From NCBI GenBank assembly GCA_050789255.1, contig JBOZRQ010000061.1, forward strand, positions 21,254 to 85,253: a stretch of 64,000 nt of DNA, written 5' to 3'. The DNA is from JBOZRQ01 sp050789255. Lineage in GTDB: Bacteria; Bacillota; Sulfobacillia; Symbiobacteriales; Symbiobacteriaceae. Below are positions 33,184-40,958 of this stretch, in pieces. The translations under genes were made by a program, and so were the position numbers. The notes below the pieces were generated by a model that did no database searches, was not told where the DNA came from, and saw only the letters and a list, made by a program, of their open reading frames with translations. How positions within the stretch are numbered: position 1 is the stretch's first letter; every line of letters starts with the position of its first letter.

Positions 33184-33891
33184 CTGGAGCGTGTGCTCCG
33201 AGGCAGCAATCGCACGGGCCATATCAGGAAGCGGTTCTTTGAGCATATCTCCGTGCCCTGTCCCCAGAAGTACAGGGCGTAATCCGCATAGTTTGCGGGC
33301 ACTCTCCAGCGCCAGTTCGCTGTTCCATGTGCCCAAAGCGGGGAACGGAAAGGCAGGATTCAGCTGACCGGCTACTGCAATGCCGCCCGCAGTTTGAAAG
33401 GCGTCACCGGCGAGCAGGGCTTGGTTGCGGGTATCCAGAAACGCCATCGACCCAGGGGTATGTCCCGGGGCGGCCACCGCCAGGAGCGACCCGATCCGAT
33501 CTCCTTCTTGAAGCCAAACAAATGCCTGCGTATTCACGTTCCGTGGGAAGCTGCCGCGGATCGGGGTGCCGGGTTCTCCGGGGTCGAAAGTGCGATCGCC
33601 GGCGATCACCCGGGCTTCACGGCTGGAGATATAGACGGGTACACCAGGGACCGCTTGCATGATCGCACTCAGCCCGCCAGTATGATCGTGGTGTCCGTGA
33701 GTCAATACGATCCGGCCGATCGGTTTGCCGATACGGCTGATCACTTCAAGGATTCCCTCAGCGGCGAAAGGGACCGCGGTATCAACAAGGGTCAGGTGAT
33801 CGTTCTCTGCCACGAGGTAACAGTTCACCGATAAGCCCTCAGGGTTGGAGAACGTTACTTGGTAGAGGTTGTCCTCACGAACGACTTTCAT
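33175..33891 (-). CDS. MBL-fold metallo-hydrolase
   Basis: A 238-residue metallo-beta-lactamase-fold enzyme. The zinc motif THGHHDHTGG (about residues 64-73), the later APGHTPGS and LLAGDAF, and TGHGD near the end give the full ligand set of a two-metal site. Members act as glyoxalase-II-like thioesterases, lactonases or related hydrolases; the substrate is not evident. The last codons (EHTLQPT) are read from DNA that belongs to the truncated amidohydrolase, so the native C-terminus may have been altered. It is divergent from a TetR gene, its probable regulator. Confidence 0.82.
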   Translation of the reverse strand: MKVVREDNLYQVTFSNPEGLSVNCYLVAENDHLTLVDTAVPFAAEGILEVISRIGKPIGRIVLTHGHHDHTGGLSAIMQAVPGVPVYISSREARVIAGDRTFDPGEPGTPIRGSFPRNVNTQAFVWLQEGDRIGSLLAVAAPGHTPGSMAFLDTRNQALLAGDAFQTAGGIAVAGQLNPAFPFPALGTWNSELALESARKLCGLRPVLLGTGHGDMLKEPLPDMARAIAASEHTLQPT

Positions 33892-33915
33892 AGGACCTCC
33901 CGATATGTAACTTGT

Positions 33916-33954
33916 TGTTCGTTAATGAACAGGATGTTCGATTTCTGTTATAAT
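33916..33954 (+). promoter_or_regulatory. tetR promoter with palindromic operator
   Basis: A perfect extended -10 (TG-T-TATAAT, 33946-33954) has no good -35. Instead the -35 region is a palindrome TGTTC-GTTAAT-GAACA (33916-33931). In the divergent region of an MBL gene and a TetR gene this is the likely binding site of the repressor, acting on both. Confidence 0.6.
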
Positions 33955-34047
33955 GGTTACGTTCGTGAGGGTCAACAACCAAAGAAGGCCCGATTGTCCG
34001 TTATGGGACAAGTGGGCACGCTTTGTTCGAAAACGGGAGGAGAGAAG

Positions 34048-34656
34048 ATGACGCCGAAGGCAGAAGACCGCCGGGTGCAGCGGACGCGCAAGCAACTGCA
34101 GGACGCACTCATGGACCTCATCCTGGAGAAGGGATACGAGGCGGTCACGGTGCAGGATATTATCGATAAGGCTAACGTCGGCCGATCGACCTTTTATGCG
34201 CATTTCCTCGATAAGCAGCAGTTGCTGATGAGCGGGTTTGAACAACTTCACACAAGCTTGGCCCTGCAGCGCGCCGCGGTGACTCAGTCGGGCGAAGAGG
34301 GTCGGACGCTGGGTTTCAGTTTGGCCGTATTTGAACACGCCCAGTGCCACTACCGCATCTTCAAGGCGACGCTGGGCAAACAGAGCGGCGCCATTGTGCA
34401 CGACCAAATGCGGCGAGTGCTTGCTGACTTCGTGCGCGATGAGTTGGCAGCCCTGGGCCCGCATGGCGCCTCCTCGCAAATTCCGCTGGATATCGTGGTG
34501 CAGTACACGGTTAGCTCGTTCATCGGGCTGCTGACCTGGTGGCTCGACCGGCAGATGCCCTGCCCAGCCGAGGAGATGGACAGGACATTTCGCACGTTGA
34601 CACTGCCCGGTATTGCCGCCGCGCTGAGACTGCCTGCGGCGATGACAAAAACGTAA
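34048..34656 (+). CDS. TetR-family transcriptional regulator
   Basis: A 202-residue repressor. ATG 34048 follows GGGAGGAG; the N-terminus opens the helix-turn-helix domain with TRKQLQDALMDLILEKGYEAVTVQDIIDKANVGRSTFYAHF (positions about 10-48), the classical TetR DNA-binding pattern. The C-terminal ligand domain resembles the TetR_C_33/DhaS-like type with WWLDRQMPCPAEEMDRTF. It is divergent from the MBL hydrolase and likely represses it together with itself. A strong terminator follows. Confidence 0.88.
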   Translation: MTPKAEDRRVQRTRKQLQDALMDLILEKGYEAVTVQDIIDKANVGRSTFYAHFLDKQQLLMSGFEQLHTSLALQRAAVTQSGEEGRTLGFSLAVFEHAQCHYRIFKATLGKQSGAIVHDQMRRVLADFVRDELAALGPHGASSQIPLDIVVQYTVSSFIGLLTWWLDRQMPCPAEEMDRTFRTLTLPGIAAALRLPAAMTKT

Positions 34657-34687
34657 GGACCCCACATCCGTGCGGATGTGGGGTCCT
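34656..34687. terminator. Very strong bidirectional terminator
   Basis: AGGACCCCACATCCG (from 34656) pairs with CGGATGTGGGGTCCT (to 34687) around a tiny loop. The minus strand continues TTACGTTTTTG. It separates tetR from the convergent NlpC/P60 gene. Confidence 0.85.
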
Positions 34688-34692
34688 GCTTA

Positions 34693-35334
34693 CTAGAGGA
34701 GGCGCTTGGCGAACAGGTAGTGCTGGTACCAGTACTCGCCCTCCAGGGGATCGTTATGGAACGTGGAGATCGTCACACCGACACCTTCGATGTAGGTGTG
34801 CAGAATCTTGCCGTCGCCCATGTAGATGCCGACGTGGCGGGCCTTGTTCAGGCCGGTTTCATTCGGGAAGGCGGTGTCCTCAAAGAAGAGCACGTCGCCC
34901 TTGCGAATCTGGTCGAACGGGATCCACTGGCCCTGAACGGCCTGCTCACGGGCGTTCCAGCCCAGCGAGATGCCGTGCTTCGAGAACAGCCACTGCACGA
35001 AGGAGGAGCAGTCGAACGACTTGTCCTGGAAGCGCTGGGCGCCGTACACGTACGGGGTGCCCCAGTAGGACTTACCGAGGTTGATAATCGAGTCAGCGGT
35101 CTTTTCCCAGTCCGCAGTGGGCAGGTTGAGGCGCTGACCGACCATGATCATGTTGATATTCTTGACCTGCGGATTCGCCTCCGCAAGCCGGGTCATCGAA
35201 ACGCTGTAGGTTCGAGCAATAGCGCCGAAGGTCTCGCCCGCCTTGACGGTGTGAGTCTTGATCGTATCTGCACTGGCGACACCGCCAAAGGCGAACAGGC
35301 AGACGAGAGCCCCGGCAAGGGCCTTCTTAAACAC
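34693..35334 (-). CDS. LysM - NlpC/P60 cell-wall endopeptidase
   Basis: A 213-residue secreted enzyme. GTG 35334 is preferred over the GTG at 35343 because GAGGTGG lies five bases before it. Signal peptide to about residue 22 (A-S-A), one LysM peptidoglycan-binding domain (HTVKAGETFGAIARTYSVS ... MVGQRLNLP), then an NlpC/P60 domain. The catalytic Cys is in FDCSSFVQW, the His in ARHVGIYMGDG, and a polar third residue follows in ILHTY. It should cut the D-gamma-Glu-meso-DAP bond of wall peptides. Single-gene unit. Confidence 0.93.
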   Translation of the reverse strand: MFKKALAGALVCLFAFGGVASADTIKTHTVKAGETFGAIARTYSVSMTRLAEANPQVKNINMIMVGQRLNLPTADWEKTADSIINLGKSYWGTPYVYGAQRFQDKSFDCSSFVQWLFSKHGISLGWNAREQAVQGQWIPFDQIRKGDVLFFEDTAFPNETGLNKARHVGIYMGDGKILHTYIEGVGVTISTFHNDPLEGEYWYQHYLFAKRLL

Positions 35335-35435
35335 CTGTTCCACCTCTGTTCGTTTATTTTTACGTTAAAAACTACTAATGTATCGTAACATGGCCGTCGA
35401 TCTGAATGGAACCCGCAAAGTCTGGCAGAAAAACA

Positions 35436-35465
35436 ACAAAGACGCCTCCCGCAAGGCGTCTTTGT
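35436..35465 (-). terminator. Terminator downstream of the MFS operon
   Basis: ACAAAGACGCCT (35436-35447) pairs with AGGCGTCTTTGT (35454-35465); the minus strand then reads TGTTTTTC. It most likely ends the CoA-transferase/thiolase/antiporter/MFS transcript about 160 bases past its last stop. Between the two, CCTTCGA-AAG-TCGAAGG forms another small hairpin; I see no gene in 35466-35625. Confidence 0.7.
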
Positions 35466-35625
35466 GTCACATGGGGTACGAGGGGGTGCAAAACTGTTTA
35501 CTACAGTTATTACTATACCCGGCCCCCGCCGTTGCCGCATCGTGCAGCCGATCGATAATTATGCCCTTCGAAAGTCGAAGGCCGCCTCATCCAAAAGGAG
35601 GAGACGGCTTGTTTATGGGTTGTTC

Positions 35626-36852
35626 CTACCCGGCCTTGCGCACCGGGGCGCCCGCCGACACGGCGGCACCTTGGGGCGCCCGAGTCAGGAAGGTGACGGC
35701 GGCGGCCACGACGATCAGACCGGCAGCGATCTGGAAGGCGAGGGTGTAAGAGCCGGTGACATCCTTCATGTAGCCGGCCAGCGGTGCCCCGAACACCCCA
35801 CCAATGCCCCAGGCCGTGAATAGCAGGCCGTAGTTGACCCCGCCGTTCTTCGTGCCGAAGTATTCGTAGGTGGTCGACGGGAAGATCGACATGTAGGAGC
35901 CGTAGCACAGCCCCATCAGGGCGGTGCAGACCGACAGGAACAAGAGCCCACTCGCGTACGGGGTGGCGAGCAGTGTCGCAGCGTGCAGCACGAAAACGAT
36001 CAGCATGGTGCGGATTCGCCCCAGCCTGTCGGAGACGATGCCGCCACCAATACGCCCCGCCGCATTGAAGACCGCCAGCAGCGCAACCAGGAAGAATCCG
36101 CTCTCCAGTCCGATCGACTTGGCGTAGGAGGCCAGGTGTCCGGTCACCATGAGACCGCCCATGGCGCCGGCGGCATACATGATCCACAGCAAGTAGAACT
36201 GCGGCGTGCGCACCATTTCGCTCCACTCGTAGTCCCGGCCCTTGGGCGCCGCCTTTACGGCAGCCACAGCGCCGGGTACGGCATAGCCGGCCTCAGGGTT
36301 GTTGACGAGACGGGCCAGGACCATGTTCACCACCAGGAAGGCGACACCGAGGATCAGGAAAGAGGTTTGCACGCCGTAGGCGGCGAGCAGGGCCTTCACC
36401 GTCGGGGAAATGTAGACCGGCGCCAGTCCGAAACCGCTGACCACCACACCGATGATGATTCCCTTCATAGCCGGCGGGAACCACTTCACGGCGGCGGGGG
36501 TCGTGGCGGCGTACCCGAGGGCGAAGCCGGTGCCTGCCAGCAGGCCAAAGGTAACCACGAGGATCGTGATCGACGACGCAAAGTAGGAGAAGGCGAGGCC
36601 CAGGCTGGCAAGAATGCCGCCAATGGTCACGATGACCTTGGGGCCCAGGCGGTCCTGGAGACGGCCCGCCGGGACCATCATCAGCGCGAACACGCCAATG
36701 GCGACGGCGTAGGGAAGGCTGGCCTGGAACTCCGTAATGTGCAGGGCCTCTTTGACCGGCCCCTTAAAGACGCTCCAGGCGTACAGAATGCCAAGGGTGA
36801 GGTTGATTCCGGTGCCGGCCAAGGTGGTTATCCACCCGCGATTCCACGTCAT
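35626..36852 (-). CDS. MFS transporter of the oxalate/formate antiporter (OFA) family
   Basis: A 408-residue protein with 12 predicted helices. The start WITTLAGTGINLTLGILYAWSVF and the loop motif VPAGRLQDRLGPK, with the wide-set helix pairs, are typical of OFA-family carriers, which move small carboxylates such as oxalate, formate, lactate or pyruvate. It is last in the operon that begins with the CoA-transferase, 11 bases after the antiporter gene, so a monocarboxylate linked to that pathway is the likely substrate. The exact one is not evident. Confidence 0.85.
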   Translation of the reverse strand: MTWNRGWITTLAGTGINLTLGILYAWSVFKGPVKEALHITEFQASLPYAVAIGVFALMMVPAGRLQDRLGPKVIVTIGGILASLGLAFSYFASSITILVVTFGLLAGTGFALGYAATTPAAVKWFPPAMKGIIIGVVVSGFGLAPVYISPTVKALLAAYGVQTSFLILGVAFLVVNMVLARLVNNPEAGYAVPGAVAAVKAAPKGRDYEWSEMVRTPQFYLLWIMYAAGAMGGLMVTGHLASYAKSIGLESGFFLVALLAVFNAAGRIGGGIVSDRLGRIRTMLIVFVLHAATLLATPYASGLLFLSVCTALMGLCYGSYMSIFPSTTYEYFGTKNGGVNYGLLFTAWGIGGVFGAPLAGYMKDVTGSYTLAFQIAAGLIVVAAAVTFLTRAPQGAAVSAGAPVRKAG

Positions 36853-36863
36853 CTGCGGACCCC

Positions 36864-38069
36864 CTACAAGGTTTGGTCAGGCGCCTTTGGAAAGGCCATG
36901 CGGAGCAGCAGGGGAGTGACCAAGGTCGTCACCAGCGTCATCACGACCATGACAGAGAAGATCCCTGCACTGATGATTCCTGCGCTCATGCCAATGCCGG
37001 CCACAATCAGGGCGACCTCGCCGCGGGAGATCATGCCCAGGCCTACCCGGAGCGAGTCTGTGTTGCTGAACCCGACGAGTTTTACGCCAAGGCCGGCGCC
37101 CATGATTTTGGTCACGACCGAAGCGACGATAATCAGCCCCATGTAGGCCAGGCCGCCGGTCCTCATCGCAGCGATCAGATCTCCCTCCAGGCCGATGCTG
37201 ATGAAGAACACCGGGACCAGGAAACCGTAGGCGAGCACCTTGAGACGCTCCTCGAGCAGGTGCTTCAGGTCCGACCGCTGGGCGATCATGACGCCCAGGG
37301 TATAGGAGCCGGTGATCGCTGCGACCTTGCCGAAGTACTCGGCGCCAATCCCGAAGAGCAGGCAGAGCGCCAGGGTGATCGCGAAGGGCACCTCTTCGCC
37401 GGCCCAACCCTTCGTCGCCTCGATGATCCGCGGGACCACCCAACGCCCCAGGGCAATGGCGACCGCAAAGAAGGCGACCATTTTCACGACAACCAGCCAG
37501 ACCGGGTCGGCCGCCCCGCCGCCCTGGGCGGTCTGGATCGCGATGACCACCGAAAGGATGACGATGCCCATCACATCGTCGATGACGGCGGCGCCCAGGA
37601 TCGTCAGCCCGGCCTTGGAGCGGAGCTGCCCCAGCTCCAGCAACGTCTGGGCGCTGATGCTGACCGAGGTCGCCGTCAACACCGTGCCAATGAAGAGGCT
37701 CTCGTAGAATCCGTAACCGAAGGCCATGGAAATGCCCAGGCCCGCCACGAGCGGCAGCAGGACGCCGCCGCTGGCGCCGACAAAGGCGGCCACACCCACC
37801 TTGCGCATCTCCCGCAGGTCGGTCTCGAGGCCCGCCATAAACATGAGCACGACCACGCCGAGCTCGGCCAGGGTCTTGACCACCTCATGGACGTGATCGG
37901 CGGCGGGGAAGAGGTGTAGCATGTCGATCAGGGTGGGGCCCAGCAGCAGACCCGCCGTCAGTTCACCAAGGACCGCCGGCTGCCCGAGCTTTTTGCTCAG
38001 GGCGCCGGCCGCCTTGGACGCCACTAGCACGATGGCCAGGGCAAGTGCTGTTTGGAGAAAGGGTGACAT
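36864..38069 (-). CDS. Cation:proton antiporter, CPA2 (NapA/GerN/Kef-type) membrane domain
   Basis: A 401-residue protein with about 12-13 helices. ALTATSVSISAQTLLELG and the ion-site motif GAAVIDDVMGIV, with the paired aspartates of electrogenic Na+/H+ exchangers, place it in CPA2. It lacks the C-terminal RCK/TrkA-N domain of Kef channels. The ATG is five bases after the thiolase stop, so it is in the short-chain-acid operon and may balance protons or sodium during acid uptake. Confidence 0.88.
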   Translation of the reverse strand: MSPFLQTALALAIVLVASKAAGALSKKLGQPAVLGELTAGLLLGPTLIDMLHLFPAADHVHEVVKTLAELGVVVLMFMAGLETDLREMRKVGVAAFVGASGGVLLPLVAGLGISMAFGYGFYESLFIGTVLTATSVSISAQTLLELGQLRSKAGLTILGAAVIDDVMGIVILSVVIAIQTAQGGGAADPVWLVVVKMVAFFAVAIALGRWVVPRIIEATKGWAGEEVPFAITLALCLLFGIGAEYFGKVAAITGSYTLGVMIAQRSDLKHLLEERLKVLAYGFLVPVFFISIGLEGDLIAAMRTGGLAYMGLIIVASVVTKIMGAGLGVKLVGFSNTDSLRVGLGMISRGEVALIVAGIGMSAGIISAGIFSVMVVMTLVTTLVTPLLLRMAFPKAPDQTL

Positions 38070-38074
38070 CCGTA

Positions 38075-39253
38075 TTAGCGCTCGACGATCGCGGCAATGC
38101 CCATGCCGCCGCCGATGCAGAGGGTGGCCAGGCCCCGGCGCACATCCCGCCGCTGCATTTCATGCAGCAGGGTGACCAGGATGCGGGCGCCGCTGGCGCC
38201 CACCGGATGGCCCAGGGCGATCGCACCGCCGTTGACGTTGACCCGGGCAGGATCCCAGCCCAGCTCCTTACCCACCGCGAGCGACTGGGCGGCGAAGGCC
38301 TCGTTGGCCTCGATCAGGTCGATGTCAGCCAGGGTCAGGCCGGCCTTGCTTAGCGCCTTGCGCGTCGCAGGAGCGGGACCGATTCCCATGATCGCGGGGT
38401 CGACGCCGACCGAGGCGTAGGCGGTGAGCGTGGCCAGCGGCTTGATGCCCCGGGCCTGCGCGGCCTCCTCCGACATGAGCACCAGGGCGGCGGCGCCGTC
38501 GTTGATGCCGGAGGCGTTGCCGGCGGTAACCGTGCCATCCTTCTTGAAGGCGGGCTTCAGAAGAGCGAGCTTCTCCGCGGTGGTCCCCTGCCGGATATAC
38601 TCATCGCGGTCAACGGCCAGCGGATCGCCCTTCTTCTGCGGAATCATCACGGGGACGATCTCATCGACGAAACGGCCCTCGGCCTGGGCCCGGGCGGCCT
38701 TCTCCTGGCTGGCGGCGGCGAACTCGTCCTGCTCCTGCCGGGAGACCTGGTAGCGCTCGGCGAGGTTCTCGGCCGTAATGCCCATGTGGTAGTTGTTGAA
38801 GGCGTCGGTCAGGGCGTCGTGGACCATGCTGTCCACCATGGTGGCGTTGCCCATGCGGGCGCCGTTCCGGGCGGTAGGGACCAGGTAGGGCGCCGCGCTC
38901 ATGTTCTCCATGCCGCCGGCCACCACCACCTCGGCGTCGCCGTTGGCAATCGCCTGGGCGGCCATGGTCACAGTCTTCAGGCCCGAGCCACACAGCTTGT
39001 TGACCGAGGTAGCGGGGACCTCGAAGGGAATGCCTGCCTTCACGGCCGCTTGCCGGGCCGGACCCTGGGCCAGGCCAGCCTGAAGGATGATGCCCATGAG
39101 CACCTCGTCGACCTCAGTCGGTGCGACGTTCGCCCGGCGGAGCGCTTCACGGATGGCGACGGCGCCGAGTTCGGGGGCGGGCACGGCGGCCAGCGCCCCG
39201 CCAAAGCTGCCAACGGCGGTTCGGGCGGCGGATGCGATAACGACACGCTTCAT
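38075..39253 (-). CDS. Acetyl-CoA C-acetyltransferase (thiolase)
   Basis: A 392-residue thiolase, ATG 39253 behind AAAGGGG. The nucleophile Cys88 is in VNKLCGSGLKT; the C-terminal GHPVGASGAR His and the CIGGGMGIA Cys complete the active site. It splits acetoacetyl-CoA into two acetyl-CoA or does the reverse. Directly downstream of the CoA-transferase, the catabolic direction is most likely: acetoacetate is activated and then cleaved. Length and motifs are typical of biosynthetic/degradative type-II thiolases. Confidence 0.93.
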   Translation of the reverse strand: MKRVVIASAARTAVGSFGGALAAVPAPELGAVAIREALRRANVAPTEVDEVLMGIILQAGLAQGPARQAAVKAGIPFEVPATSVNKLCGSGLKTVTMAAQAIANGDAEVVVAGGMENMSAAPYLVPTARNGARMGNATMVDSMVHDALTDAFNNYHMGITAENLAERYQVSRQEQDEFAAASQEKAARAQAEGRFVDEIVPVMIPQKKGDPLAVDRDEYIRQGTTAEKLALLKPAFKKDGTVTAGNASGINDGAAALVLMSEEAAQARGIKPLATLTAYASVGVDPAIMGIGPAPATRKALSKAGLTLADIDLIEANEAFAAQSLAVGKELGWDPARVNVNGGAIALGHPVGASGARILVTLLHEMQRRDVRRGLATLCIGGGMGIAAIVER

Positions 39254-39272
39254 GGTGTGGTATTCCCCTTTC

Positions 39273-40841
39273 TTATGCCAGGATCGGCTGGGCGCCCAGC
39301 GTGAGACCCATCTTCTCCGGCCGGAAGATGGCGGCGGGCATGAGGGCGAGGTCCCGAGCGATGACCGGCTTGAACTCCATCTGCGCGAGAACGTCCTTCT
39401 CCAGGTCGACGCCGGGGGCGATCTCAATCAGGGTGAGGCCCTCGGGGCGCAGCTCGAAAACGGCCCGCTCGGTGATGTAGAGCACCTTCTGGCCCTTCTG
39501 GCTGGCGTAAGCGCCGCTGAAGGTTACATGCTCCACCTGGCTGATGAACTTCTTGACCTTACCTTCCTGGGCGATCACCAACCGGCCGTCCTCCACCTGG
39601 AACACTGTGCCGCTGGCCGTGAAGGTGCCGCAGTAGATCAGCTTCTTGGCGTTCTGGGTGATGTTGATGAAGCCGCCGGCGCCCGCCACCCGGGGTCCGA
39701 ACTTGGAGACGTTCACATTGCCCTGGGCGTCGGCCTGCGCCATGCCCAGGAAGGCCACATCCAGACCGCCGCCGTCGTAGAAGTCGAACTGATACGGCTG
39801 GTCCACGATCGCTTCCGGGTTGATCGAGGCACCGAAGCTGAGGCCGCCGGCGGGCACGCCGCCCACGGGGCCGGCCTCAACGGTCAGGTACATGGCATCG
39901 CCCACGCCTTCCTCGTTGGCTACTGCAGCCACGCCTTCGGGCATTCCGATGCCCAGGTTGACCGTGGCGCCGGGGAGGAGCTCCATGGCCGCACGGCGGG
40001 CGACGATCTTGCGCTCATCCAGCTCCATGGTGCTGACCGAGGTGAGGGGTACCCGCACCTGGCCGGTGTAGGAGGGGTTGAAGAGCTCGCCGAAGGTCTG
40101 CCAGTGGTTCTCGGGCTTGGCGACCACCACCGCATCGACCAGAATGCCCGGGACCCGGACCTGCCGAGGGTGGAGCGAGCCCCGGTTGACCACGCGTTCG
40201 ACCTGGGCAATCACGACGCCGCCGCTGTTCTTGGCCGCCTGGGCGATGGAGAGAATCTCGAGGTTGAGCGCTTCCTTCTCAATCGACAGGTTGCCAAACT
40301 CGTCGGCGCTGGTGGCGCGAATCAGGGCGACGGTGATCGGGAAGGCCTTGTAGAACAGCCACTCCTGGCCTTCCAGCATCACGACCTTGACCAGGTCTTC
40401 CTCGGTACAGGCGTTCAGCTTGCCACCCTGGAGCCGGGGGTCGACGAAGGTCTGGAGCCCGACATGGGTGATGGTGCCGGGCTTGCCGGCGGCGATGTCC
40501 CGGAACAGGTGGGAGATGACGCCCTGCGGCAGGTTGTAGGCCTCGATCTTATTCTCCACGGCCATTTTGCCGAGCTTGGGCGCCAGGTTCCAGTGACCGC
40601 CGACCACACGCTTCACGAGACCGTCGTGGGCGAAGTGGTTGAGGCCGCGCTCCTTGCCGTCGCCCTGACCTGCAGCGTAAACGAGACTCAGGCTGCGGGG
40701 GTGCCCGGTCTCCAGGAACCGCTTCTCCAGGGCGGACGTGAGCTCTTCGGGGTGGCCCGCGCCGACGAAGCCTTCGACGGCCACGGTCGCACCGTCGGGA
40801 ATCAGGCTCAGGGCCTGATCAATGGACATGACCTTGTTCAT
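39273..40841 (-). CDS. Fused alpha/beta acyl-CoA:acid CoA-transferase (family I)
   Basis: A 522-residue enzyme in which both halves of an acetoacetate/propionate-type CoA-transferase are joined (first half about 1-240, second about 270-500). ATG 40841 follows a perfect AAGGAGG. The catalytic Glu that forms the glutamyl-CoA intermediate is Glu322, in T-V-E-A-G-P-V-G-G. This fused form is like propionate CoA-transferase or YdiF. With the thiolase, dehydrogenase and GntP permease it should move CoA onto acetoacetate or a similar acid. First gene of its operon, behind a sigma-54-like promoter. Confidence 0.92.
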   Translation of the reverse strand: MNKVMSIDQALSLIPDGATVAVEGFVGAGHPEELTSALEKRFLETGHPRSLSLVYAAGQGDGKERGLNHFAHDGLVKRVVGGHWNLAPKLGKMAVENKIEAYNLPQGVISHLFRDIAAGKPGTITHVGLQTFVDPRLQGGKLNACTEEDLVKVVMLEGQEWLFYKAFPITVALIRATSADEFGNLSIEKEALNLEILSIAQAAKNSGGVVIAQVERVVNRGSLHPRQVRVPGILVDAVVVAKPENHWQTFGELFNPSYTGQVRVPLTSVSTMELDERKIVARRAAMELLPGATVNLGIGMPEGVAAVANEEGVGDAMYLTVEAGPVGGVPAGGLSFGASINPEAIVDQPYQFDFYDGGGLDVAFLGMAQADAQGNVNVSKFGPRVAGAGGFINITQNAKKLIYCGTFTASGTVFQVEDGRLVIAQEGKVKKFISQVEHVTFSGAYASQKGQKVLYITERAVFELRPEGLTLIEIAPGVDLEKDVLAQMEFKPVIARDLALMPAAIFRPEKMGLTLGAQPILA

Positions 40842-40887
40842 GGATGATCCTCCTTGTCCCATGTGGGGAGTTCAGAGGCATCTCTAT

Positions 40888-40904
40888 CTCAAGTTCCGTG
40901 CCAA
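40888..40904 (-). promoter_or_regulatory. Sigma-54 (-24/-12) promoter of the CoA-transferase operon
   Basis: On the minus strand TTGGCACG, four bases, then TTGAG. The -24 element is perfect; the -12 element has GA in place of the usual GC. It sits 47 bases before the ATG and about 40 bases after the activator gene's end. I found no obvious TGTCGC activator site close by. Confidence 0.65.
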
Positions 40905-40910
40905 AACAGG

Positions 40911-40936
40911 AGAGGGCAGGGGCGCATAGGCCCTCT
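40911..40936 (-). terminator. Terminator of the sigma-54 activator gene
   Basis: AGAGGGC (40911-40917) and GCCCTCT (40930-40936) form a hairpin; the minus strand continues CCTGTTTTGG, so the T-run also forms the edge of the next operon's -24 element. Confidence 0.6.
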
Positions 40937-40958
40937 GCCTCCGATTTAGTCCCTTGGT

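Noticed and set aside
32150..33367. A 405-codon plus-strand frame starting right after the cysteine-rich protein
   Set aside because: It runs antisense through the amidohydrolase remnant and MBL gene and has no recognisable domain; its start overlaps a terminator.
36873..37919. Long His/Asp/Gln-rich plus-strand frame opposite the antiporter gene
   Set aside because: Mirror of a hydrophobic membrane protein; such charged antisense frames appear opposite almost every transporter here.
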